Assembly: GCA_015680685.1 (NCBI GenBank) | Contig: MNCI01027496.1 | Span: 214,140 to 278,139 of the forward strand | Length of the DNA: 64,000 bases | Reading direction: 5' to 3' | Origin: Gnetum montanum | Lineage: Eukaryota; Streptophyta; Gnetopsida; Gnetales; Gnetaceae | Shown: positions 45,731 through 55,766 of the stretch, one piece after another | Numbering within the stretch: the stretch's first letter is position 1 | Layout: every line of letters starts with the position of its first letter | The notes under the pieces: generated by a model | Seen by the model: the letters and a program-made list of their open reading frames with translations, nothing else | What the model was told of the DNA's origin: nothing | Database searches by the model: none | Program-made: the position numbers and the translations under genes

Positions 45731-46301
45731 CCATGGGACTACCAGGATTTGATTTTCTTGGGTAAATATCCTTCTTTGATTGCTCGTGTAGCCACCATAG
45801 ATATGGGGATGGTGTTAACATCATCATCAAGTGCCATCTTATTACCTTTACTAGATATCATGGAGCTTGTCTCTAAAGGAGATATTTCACTTTAAATATG
45901 ATTGGGAAGTTTAACCAAGACCTCCTAAATGTGGGCTTTCATTTGGCATGAATGTTTATTTGCATAAGATGAAGAGGGTGATGCAGACCTAGTCTTGCTA
46001 TTCTTACATTTACACTTACCTAGTGATATTGATCATGGCTTTGTAATCCTAGGTCATAGGTTTTATTCTACTAAGTAGTACTAAGTTATAGACATCTATA
46101 AATCTTGGGATATACCTATGTTTCCCTTAATTTGGGTTCCAACATCCCCCTCACATATGTTCATAGGATAGAAATCCCTACTATGAGACCTCAAGCTTTT
46201 CCCCATAATCAAATCAACATGAAATTGATAATATTTCTTAGACACATACATGGAAGTAGTATTGATATGATAGGTAATAATACATCATTTAGCTTACCTT
46301 G
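45731..46301 (-). pseudogene. gag: Gag tail / pre-protease part of E6
   Basis: The minus-strand reading has VNTIPISMVATRAIKEGYLP followed by KKIKS, aligning with the HIVTNWIEVGHLPKK segment before the E5 protease. Farther upstream it is Ser/Lys-rich with stops. Cut on the right by the LTR of E7. Confidence 0.5.
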
Positions 46302-46465
46302 TGATGAGTGATGAGTAGATCCAATGCCCAACCATACAAATCACTAAGCGTTCACACATGATCCGGTCGAATTTTATGGGCTTATAGCCTTCTAAGTACA
46401 TTGGTCTTTAGGAAGTGAAACTAATTGTTGCAATTATTATCTTCCCAATCACACTTGTGAAATTC

Positions 46466-46893
46466 AAAGGTATGGTTAAGTGCAACCGAGGCATATGATT
46501 TTTATCATTTTTTATGTTTTATATTTTAAGTATCCTAAGGATAAAGAATAATAAATAAAAATAAAATAATTAAATTGCTAATTTAGTCTAGCTAGCTACA
46601 CCTAACTAATCCTAACATAAGCATCTATTCCACTTGGCATACACATCCTAAACATGTTTAATGCTATTGGGTTACCAAAAAGGTATGGTTAAGTGCAACT
46701 GAGGCATATGATTTTTATCATTTTTTATGTTTTATATTTTAAGTATCCTAAGGATAAAGAATAATGAATAAAAATAAAATAATTAAATTGCTAATTTAGT
46801 GTAACTAGCTACACCTAACTAATCCGAACATAAGCATCTGTTTCCACTTGGCGTACACATCCTAAACACGTTTAATGCTATTGGGTTACCAAA
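46466..46893. repeat. Tandem duplication of about 213 bp within the LTR
   Basis: The two copies start AAAGGTATGGTTAAGTGCAA and end GGGTTACCAAA, with a few substitutions between them. Confidence 0.85.
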
Positions 46894-47263
46894 CGTTAAA
46901 CATTACTAGGATTACTAAGCACCAAGCTTATGCTTGAAGTGATCATACTTATGTGCTTAATTAATTGCTATTTAATGTAGCTTAATTTAGTTTTAATACA
47001 TTAAATGCATAAATGAACAACTAATCTATTTCAAAGTGCTATAAGGTTTATTAGAAAACTCTTCTTTATTACTACACACACTACTGTGTTGAAGTACAAC
47101 AGTGCCCGAATAAAGATCCATACACTCTTTGACTCCCACTATGGGCACTTAGAAAAATATTCTAACTTTGAAATGAAAAAAATACAAGGGCTCTGCTACA
47201 ACTATGACAGAAGATGCCATAAACATAGTAGGTAAGTGTGTATGTATAGGTAAAAATAGACAC

Positions 47264-47345
47264 TACATCGACGAGGCCACATCAATGCATCAAATCCCAC
47301 ATTGATGGTGCCATGTTGATGAGGCCTTGTCAATGGGATCTAAGA
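47264..47345 (-). promoter_or_regulatory. U3 array of the E7 LTR
   Basis: Units such as CATCGACGAGGCCACATCAA and GTTGATGAGGCCTTGTCAAT. Similar units recur at 50888-50975 upstream of the 3' ORF. Confidence 0.5.
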
Positions 47346-47611
47346 AAATGTGACTCATCATACCCCCATGACTAAATGAAAACTCATCCTTGAGTGAACA
47401 AAAGGAGAAACAAGTTTCTTACAAAATTATGGAAAGGTATGGAATTATTGACTAAATACTAAAATACATAAACACAACACACATGGACAAATACTAAGTG
47501 CTTGAGTGTATGAAATTACAATCGCTACAAATTTGTTGGTGTTTAGAACAACAAAATTGAAAACCAAGATAAAAATGACAAAAAAATTCCTTTGATAGCA
47601 TGAAGGCAAGG

Positions 47612-50431
47612 AAGAAGTTCAAACAGTCCTAAGCGATGCTAGTTCCTGAGGCTTTGAAGGACCTTCTTCTACTTTAGGTGCAGATGGTGGTTAAGGCAGT
47701 TGTGGTTGTCCTACGATAGCTACAACCTTTGGCGAAAGATAGAAGGCATCCAAAAATGCATTCATCTTCTCCTCCTTACTCCTAGGATCATTCACAATCC
47801 ATATCGCATCATGAATGTGGGTCAGCATGGAAACATCCCAAGGAAAAAGCATTGTTGAAAATAGCTCCTTCATGTTGATGAACCAGGTAGTGAAACATTT
47901 GCATGCAACATCGAATGACTTTACTACATTCTATAGCTCTTGGTAGTCACTTAATCTCCTGGCTAGGTTCTTAGTTGTAGACTGTTGATCAATGAAGCAC
48001 TACCTAAGAACATCAAGTTCTACATTTGCCACCTCAAGCTTTTACTTGGTGTCTTTGATATGCTTGAATTCAGCCTTGTCAAACAAGTACAAATTGGCCA
48101 CCTATTTCTCCAATTCAAATTGAAGCCATCTAGCAATTAGCATCACCATATTTGCATAATGAGGATTGACAACTACCATGTACTCTATCATCTCCTCAAT
48201 CTGCAGCTCCTTCATGAAGATCTTCACCTTGTTGTAGTCATTAAGCTAATCAAAGATAGGCTACCAGACATCTTCTCCTCTCTTAAGTTGCTGGAGGGCA
48301 TCATTAACATTTGACTTTGTCATTCGAATATGTTTTTCATTGATTTATTTTTGTATTTTTGACTCTCTTAAATTTAAGAGCCTCATTTTTCCAGGTGGCT
48401 ACCTTTATTGTAGATTTCTGGTGAAGGGCTCAGACTTCCTCCATGGAGAGATTGTTGTTTTTAACTACTAATCTCCTCAGTTTTGTATTTACTCTAGCTA
48501 GCTACTCCTGCCATTGATGGATGAAATCTTGCATTTACTACTTTTGCACATCAACATTCTACAAGTGGTGATTCTCTATGGCTAAAGAAACATTCTTCTA
48601 GTGAGTTTAATCCAAGACCTTTTGGATATTGTGCATGGTAGCATCAGCCAAGGATTGATCAAAAATTGTCATCTCCTTTACATCCTCAGCCTTCTTGAGC
48701 TTTTCCTGAAGCTATTGAAAAGCTTCATCACAAGTTGGTGTAGGTTTGAGAAGCACAGGATCAACAAGGTGGACTCTTTATTCAACAACCTCTTTAGCCA
48801 CGCATTGGTTTTGACCTTGGGCCATTTCAAGTTGCTCATTCATGATAATGGATTTTTTCCTTGCTTCTAACACCTTCAACTAGGTTGCAATGATTGTATC
48901 CAAAAGGTCAAGGACATCTAGAATTGATTGCTCGATTCCTACCAGTTAGTCTAGAAACTCTTCATGCTAATATATAATTAATTTATTACTAATTATTCCT
49001 ATGGACGTCTACACATCTCAAAGTGTAGAAACATTTGGTATAAACATCGTAGGTGCATTTAATGCTTCAGTAATTTTATTAGGAATCATCTCTACTACTA
49101 TGATTACCCATGGTGCTGCATCACCAAGATAGTTAACCCTTTGCCCTCCTCTAGATGCATCAAAAAAGTAGCGACATTCCCATATATGTCTAGGAATTGC
49201 TACTATTGTGAGAAAATGGATTGTTATCTCTTAGGAGCTAGGATTCAATCTCGTAGGTAGCTATGTTCTTTGAGCTAAAAAGATTGGCCCACCTCCATCC
49301 ATCTAGCTAATGGTTTAAGCCACTTTGTTTAGGTGACTCATTTCTGGATGATACACATATGGATTGCTACCACTCATTCCTGCTTGCTACTCCTATTCAC
49401 GCAAGAGCTACTCTCAGATCTTGTGCATTCATTCAAGGGTAGCATAGGACTTCAATGTTGTTTCATGAGTAGACGATGGAGGTGCTGGTTGATGATCCTC
49501 TTTCTTGGTTATGGCAGGGGTCTTGTCCTTCATCATTTCTATCCAAGAGGTAGAAGGAGTATGTTAAAGTGTATCGTTAACAAAGTGAACTATTCCTACC
49601 CTTTTGCATAATTTTCTAATGAGTCAGGAAAAGGGTAGGGCCTTCCTTCCATGTTCATTTTCCTTAAATTTCTTCTCTATCTCTAAATAGATCACTCAAA
49701 GTAGCACACACATAGGTGGAGAAGGAAGTCATCTTACTAGGCCTCATTGTCAAATTGAGGTGATAGGCCGCTATCTAGAAATATGCAAACTCCACTAGGG
49801 TGAGTGCACCATACTCCTTATAGTCCACTCTATAGCATCGCTATGTCCACTCCTTCTTTTCTTCTAGGTCTACTTATGTAGAAATCTCTACCAAATTTTT
49901 TCCAATGTCAAGCAACCCTAGGACCTATGTAATATCTTCCACTAAGTAAAACACCTGAATGTCCTTGATCTTCATAGTGGATCTCATCCACCTATTGTTC
50001 CAAAAGAGATATGTTTCTCCCATGTACCACTCTCCACTAGAAGTGATGATTGGCCACATGGGAGAGTTTTGCAACTATGTCTTGACTTCTAGTGGATCAT
50101 GTTCCAAGAATGGTCCAAAGTTCAATCCTTGGAGAATTGAATGCTAGGTGTCACAAGGCTTGATTTGATCAAGAAAGGCTTGAGTTAATGTGATCTCAAG
50201 TCTTGGCATCAATCCTGGTGCCTCATCTTGATGAGATTATTCTGTTACATTTGCTTCCTTGAGAATCTATTGAATAGATTCTTCTTCAAGCTTCTCTCAA
50301 AGAGGTCCCATCACATGAGTTTTTGCTACTTTCTCTTGGGCTTACTCTTGTTTCTTCCTTCCAGCTCTTGATCATTTGTCCCTTGGTTGAGATGGTCCTC
50401 CTTTCTATGGTCATTCCAATCTAGGTTCCAT
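47612..50431 (-). pseudogene. 3' ORF of E7
   Basis: About 940 codons. ATG at 50431 (minus) gives MEPRLE, homologous to MEPKSR of E4. The N-terminal domain near 49970-50210 reads LEITLTQAFLDQIKP, GLNFGPFLEHD, LQNSPMWPIITSSGEWYMG, closely matching E4. The coiled-coil tail (47900-49000) is broken by stops. The C-terminus is MLFPWDVSML, then AIWIVNDPRSKEEKM and LSPKVVAIVGQPQLP (47691-47873), again as in E4. The reading ends about 47612. Stops are frequent. No membrane segment. Confidence 0.65.
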
Positions 50432-51998
50432 TTGTAATCACAACATGACCAAGGATTAGCACTTAATTTGTAACTTTGAAACATTTGAAATACCTTATCT
50501 CTTGGGGTAGTTACACTTGGCTAAGTTGGATTATTGCATGTTTGATTATTTTAATATTATTTTATTATTATCTGATTAGAGAGGTTATCGAAGTATGTTG
50601 GAAGGGTCTCTCATAGGTTGATGATTTAATATTATTTTATTCATTAAACCCATGTGGGAGTTAGAAAATTTTTGAGAAATTTTCTATCCAAAACCTAAGG
50701 TTTGTTGCCCCCATGACATAAACCATATCTCCAAGAGCTATAAGGTTGAAGAACAAAGTGAATTAGATAAACGGTTTGAAAGTTACAAGCTTTGGAAGGT
50801 TTTGGGCTCTAAAAAATTACAAAAACTCCCCTTATGTTTGAAGAAAATGGCAAAAAATTCCTAAGTCATGAGTGCTATGTATAGAATTTTTCCCTTACAT
50901 TGACTAGGCCTCATCGATGGGGCCTAGTTGATGCGGTTAGCTGTGTTGACTAGGCCTAGTTGATGTAGCTATTAACCACCATTAACCAAGTCAAAATTCA
51001 AAAAATATACGAAATTTTTGAATGAAATTGGAGTCAAATGGAAGCCCAAAAAGCCAAAAATATAATGAAATATATGAAAAGGGTTTATGATTTCTCAAAA
51101 TATGGAGAATTATTGGAGAAATGCCTTAAGGAGCACATAGTTGGATGCAATTGATGGGGAATGCAAAATATTTGATTATTAAACATCTAAAGATAAGGGA
51201 CTTAACTAGCCCAACCAAGAGCTATGTAAGTGGGTCCTTCCCATAGTAGGTTTATGCCCTTTTCCCCTTGCATAACCTCAAATAAGAAGTCCATGGGCCC
51301 CAAAATTTATTAATGGTTACAAAAATCTAAGGACCAAAACCTAAAGAATCTACCTAAGAATTTCAACATGTCAAACTAAGACATCAAACAAAAACATGAA
51401 AACTAGTAGTGAGGTGAGTTATTAAGAGCATTGATGGATGAGATAGAGAATGGAATCAATGTCCCAATCATGGTCACATAAAGTCCCTTATGAATTTCAT
51501 GGTTAAATGACTCAATAAAGTCCAACCCTAGTCCAAATCAAAACCAATCACTTTCAGTGACTTCGCATTGCCACTCTAGAATTGGTCCACCCCCTCAAGA
51601 CATAAGAATGCTCCCACAAACAACCACCACTCCTTATTTGAGAAGAAAAGAGAAGCAAAAAGTGAGAAAGGGCCTTAGTTGTAAGGGACCTTTAGGCATG
51701 GGTAACATGTCTTTCTAGTCCCATAACTAATGCTTGTAGCCCATTTATTTTGTCTAAGGGATGTGCTTTGAATTTCCATCATGTTTTTTTAACATTTTAT
51801 GTTTTTCATGAATTTTCAAATGGGAACCACACCATGCAAAGACTTATTCAACTTCTTGTTATTGGTTGACATGGAACAGTAAGAAATCCATCAAAACACA
51901 CATGCACTTAAGCAAGTAGAGAGGCACAAAGAGTATTGAATTCCCTTGAAGTCACATCATTTTCAAACCTTTGAATCTTTCCCAAGTTTGAAAACTAC
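50432..51998 (-). other. Untranslated region of E7
   Basis: Contains the reverse of the conserved blocks: GTGGGTCCTTCCCATAGTAG (51221), GGGAACCACACCATGCAAAG (51822) and CCTTGAAGTCACATC (51945). Low-complexity AT near 50540-50580. No frame. U3-like array at 50888-50975. Confidence 0.6.
50876..50975 (-). promoter_or_regulatory. Internal U3-like array (E7)
   Basis: GACTAGGCCTCATCGATGGG, GTTGATGCGG and the near-palindrome GTTGACTAGGCCTAGTTGAT. The LTR of E7 has GTTGATGAGGCCTTGTCAAT with the same AGGCCT core. On the minus strand a CTATACATAG (50878-50887) could serve as TATA. Confidence 0.5.
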
Positions 51999-52939
51999 TG
52001 ATGAGTGGCGAGGTACTCCTACACTCAACCATACAAATATGAGCATTCACACATGATCCGATCAAACTTTGTGAATGGGCTAGTTGTGGTATCTAGATAG
52101 TTACACATTGATCACAGTTCATTGTCTTCCCACTTGAACTAGTATTTACTTTGTCATGTATGGTTTAGTCTAGAGTGAGGTGTATGATATGATCCTAAAC
52201 TAGTGCTACTCCTAGAGGCAATGAAAAATAACTTTGTTTTAAGCTAAGAGGGAGTGGGAGAAGAGAAGTAGCCTAAGTGTGATGAGCATCCATCCTTAAT
52301 CATCCATACACATCTTGCACCTCGTGTACTACTTCTAGGATTACCAAGCGTATATTAATTGAGCGCTCCTAGATACGTTACTGGGTTACTAAGTACTCAT
52401 ACTTAAATGCTCATGATTAAGTCGTACTCATTCTGCATTTAATAATAGGGATAGTAAATGAAGGGTAAGAAATATTAATTAGGAAAACAATAAATAACAA
52501 GAATAGTAAGCAATTAAAACTAAGTGAATGCTACAATGATGAAGTAATCTCGATCTTTATTGTTGGTCATGTGCATGTCCAAGTACGTCACACTCGAATA
52601 AAGGTTCCATACAATTACAATCATCACACTACGGGCATGCACTAGGGAAAGAGTTGAGATGAACTAAAAATGAATAAAAATACTCTACACTTACACCTAC
52701 TGACTCTAACACCCCTTCTTGTATATCCAAAGGTGTATTTATAGGCTTACACAGGAATTGTGATATTGTGTATCTGATATCATTATCCAAGCCGTGATAT
52801 TGCATACCAAATATCGTGTACCCAATATCAAGGGTCTGATATTAAGGGTCTGATGTCAAAGGTTTTATGTTAAGGATCTGATGTCAAGGGTCCTATGTCA
52901 AGGGTCCAATATTAGCACCTAACAAACAATGATTCATCA
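51999..52939 (-). repeat. 3' LTR of E8
   Basis: 941 bp, TGATGAGTGGCGAGG to GATTCATCA on the plus strand, followed by TACCCCACGAC, the reverse polypurine tract. Minus-strand TATA as TATTTATAGG near 52736. The U3 array (52755-52915) has GATATTG/GATATC and GGTCTGATAT/GGTCTGATGTC units in tandem. Confidence 0.8.
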
Positions 52940-53114
52940 TACCCCACGACTAAATAACAACTCGTCCTAGAGTCAAAGAAAGTGAGGAACAAGTTCATTC
53001 AATTACAAACAAGGGATAGGTATGAGATTATTGAATGACCATGGACTATTTCATGCCACAATGTTGGACTAAACAAAATTTGAACACAGACACAAAAGAA
53101 AAAACTTGTGGAAC

Positions 53115-53536
53115 TCATGGGGTTCCCAGTGGTGGTGGCTTCACCATGGGTGCCTTTCCTTGTCCTACACTCTAGGCTTCTGAGATTGATACTATTGAAG
53201 AAGCACTTGACATTTCTCCTCTTCTATCTAAGGATTATGAGTTGTCCATGCTGATGTTTCAATGTGTGATGAAGTCAGCACTTCCCATGGACACAATAGC
53301 TGTGGGAACACTTGATTGGCCTTGACATGCCATCATTCCTCTTCATAGGCTCGGGCCCTAACCTCTCAACCTTTTTATTGGCTAGATTGTGTAGTAACAG
53401 GAGTTCCCTGATGGATGCTGAATGATTGTGCCTCCTACTCTACATGTTCTGCATGAGGTACTTGGCCTCTACCTCCCCATGGGCATTCAGTTGTGCCTTG
53501 AGAAGGTCCTTCTTCTTGTCCTCTTTTAGGGGTCAT
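53115..53536 (-). pseudogene. Internally deleted 3' ORF of E8
   Basis: ATG at 53536 (minus) opens MTPKRGQEEGPSQG, homologous to the APKRGEQEGPTQG start of E1. About 50 codons later the sequence jumps to the C-terminal part (WEVLTSSH-like, QSAWTTH, then EEEKCQV) and ends with GTP and TGA at 53115. About 140 codons remain of some 930; the N-terminal domain, middle domain and almost all of the coiled coil are gone. In E1 the homologous TGA ends the full ORF. Confidence 0.6.
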
Positions 53537-54816
53537 GTATAATCACACAAAGATCAATTGTTAGTAAGGTTATTGAAAGAAGTTCAATTATTTCATACCT
53601 TACTCATTGCCTTTAATAAATGTTGAATTCTTTGCTTAGTGTGATTTTAGAATTAGAAATTTTTTCAAGGAAGTTGCCTTAAAATTTTAATGTCGAACCT
53701 AACTTGTTTAGGTGACACATAAAAGGACATGTAATGGTTTTTAGGAACGTTTGATAAAATGATGATAAGGAAAAGAATAGATTTGGAAATGAAGTACTTA
53801 GAGGGTATAAAATAATGTGGTGGTGTGCAACAAGTACAAATTACAAAAGTCATGCAAGTGGATCCTCCCCAAAGTAGGTTCCTACCTATCATGCCCTTAT
53901 GTAACTATACCCAAAAATGTTCATAGGCACTAACAAGTTTAAATGTAATCCCCACTAGTTGCACCAAAAGCACACATGTAGATACCACCGTGATGAGATA
54001 TGAATTCAATGCTACACAAGACATGAGTCACAAATACATAAATAGTGAGATGAGGTGAATCGTAGAAGGGATTGCAAAGATTAGGACATGAGGTAACTGA
54101 CCCAGGGAACAATGAATCTTGAGTGTAGGATGCGATTAATGTGTCATTAGCCCATTGTTCCAAAATCAAGACCAAGTCTATTCCTTTGATCAGTGACATT
54201 ACATTGCTTCATCCAATGATGGACAACCATAAGAGCATCATGATAGCAAGGCGTACAATCACTTACCATTTCGTTCAAGAGGGGAGTGATCTTGAATTTC
54301 TTTGCAACACATTTGTTTTTGTCTGGCACTTTGGCACACTTTCCCTTCTCTTTTTTTTTCTTTTTTTATGCATAATCTAGAGAGGCCGCCTACCTTTAGG
54401 CATGGATGCATGTCTTTCCAGTGGGACCCCCTTAAATAGCATTGGATTTCTTTATTGAGTGCCTTTACTACTCTTACTCTCATTTTTTGTTAGATCTATA
54501 AGGATCTTAGTACAACCAGGCTGCATGGTAACTCTTACAAATGTCACCAAAGAGAATCCACAAGTCCCCTTGATGTCACACCCTGGTCATTCCCTCTTAT
54601 TCCATCAATTTTCACTTTGGGAATAATGAGCACAAAATTACTTTTAAGTTATCATGATGTCAATAATATCATCATACCCAGAGTAGAACGTCTTGTTAAT
54701 AGAATGGGTGGGTGGATGTGATGGGCTTTCTATCCAAGTAATTAGTCACCTAAGACTTGATAGCATAGAACAACACCTCAACCAATGAGTCACATGAATG
54801 TTTTATTCATAGATGA
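53537..54816 (-). other. Untranslated region of E8, left part
   Basis: Reverse copies of the conserved blocks: GTGGATCCTCCCCAAAGTAG (53859-53878) and CACAAGTCCCCTTGATGTCACACC-type sequence near 54559-54582. Only about 320 bp separate the first block from the 3' ORF start, against about 890 in E1, and no U3-like array is found there. The rest of the UTR resumes at 61911. Confidence 0.6.
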
Positions 54817-55620
54817 TGATGGGATGTGATATCGCATAGGCTACGATATAGCGTCTTTCCCTGCGATATCGCGTACGCGATATTGTAGCCCATCACTAGT
54901 TCTATAAATAAGAGATGGCTCTCCCTTGTTTCTCCATCTAGATCTAGACCTTAGTCAAACTCTTGCCATTTTACCATTCCAGAGATAGAATAATTTCCAT
55001 GTGCCTATAGTAGGAGTCTCAAAGTGAACGGATCTTTATTCGAGCAAATTGGTACCTGAGCACACATTTGCGTATGGAAATAAAGACGAACTTTTTGATA
55101 AACCTTGTAGTGCATGGACTAAGCTAAATAGGACTTAATTAATGTTAAATGTTTAAATTATTTATTAGTTAATTAAATCTCTCTCAACCCTTAACTCCTA
55201 GTTAGGTGCATTTAGTACGACCGCTTCGAGCACGTGCGTTACGCTTGGTAATCCCAGTAACGAATAGCATTTGGTAATCCCAACAGCATTGCATTGGTTT
55301 AGGGTGTGAGATGGCAAGTGGGAATGGATACTGATGCTAGGACAATTAGAACTTAGTTAATGGAAGTTAGTCACTTAGTCTCTTCACCCTTTCCCTCATT
55401 AGCATAGGTGATAAAAGAGAAAAGATATAAAAATCACATACCTCAAACTCACTTAACCATACAACTGTGACAAATACAAGTCATTTTGGGAGGACAACAA
55501 TTGATTAACCTTAAGTGTTCCATAAGGCGTGTAAGCACTTAGTCTGAGGAGTTCGACCGGATTGTGCGTGTAACGCTCATATTCATATGGTTGAATGTAG
55601 GGGTACCTTGCCACTCATCA
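54817..55620 (+). repeat. 5' LTR of E5
   Basis: 804 bp, TGATGGGATGTGATATCGC to GCCACTCATCA. U3 has GATATCGC palindromes (GCGATATCGCG, GTACGCGATATT). TATAAATA at 54903-54910. Similar to the 3' LTR over its full length. Confidence 0.9.
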
Positions 55621-55621
55621 T

Positions 55622-55639
55622 TGGTGTCATTGCTGGGGA
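55622..55639 (+). other. Primer-binding site of E5
   Basis: TGGTGTCATTGCTGGGGA is 1 bp after the LTR and differs from the tRNA-Asp type site TGGCGCCGTTGCCGGGGA by four changes, all transitions. Confidence 0.7.
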
Positions 55640-55766
55640 CTAAGTTTTTTGTGTGCTAAGTAGAACATAGGAAATCATCCACATCATTGAGAAGCTTAAA
55701 TGAACCCATAGGGTTAATCACAAGAAAAATTTAAACAACGGTCAATAGCACACCAACAAGATAACA

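Larger units (their letters stand above)
39000..46301 (-). mobile_element. E6: minus-strand Athila-like element, older subfamily
   Basis: Read from right to left: Gag tail, protease, UTR, 3' ORF, polypurine tract (39480-39496), then LTR. RT, RNase H and integrase are absent. The right side is cut by the LTR of E7 at 46302. The protein readings are the most divergent of all copies here. Confidence 0.6.
46302..47360 (-). repeat. 3' LTR of E7 with internal tandem duplication
   Basis: 1,059 bp, TGATGAGTGATGAGTAG to GTGACTCATCA on the plus strand. The following TACCCCCATGACTAAATG is the reverse polypurine tract, so the element body lies to the right. The LTR is longer than the others because 46466-46678 is repeated at 46679-46893. 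Confidence 0.8.
46302..51998 (-). mobile_element. E7: minus-strand element, 3' part
   Basis: 3' LTR, polypurine tract, 3' ORF and UTR, read from left to right in reverse. The UTR is cut at 51999 by the LTR of E8, so gag, any pol and the 5' LTR lie beyond E8, right of the window. E7 itself inserted into E6. Confidence 0.7.
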
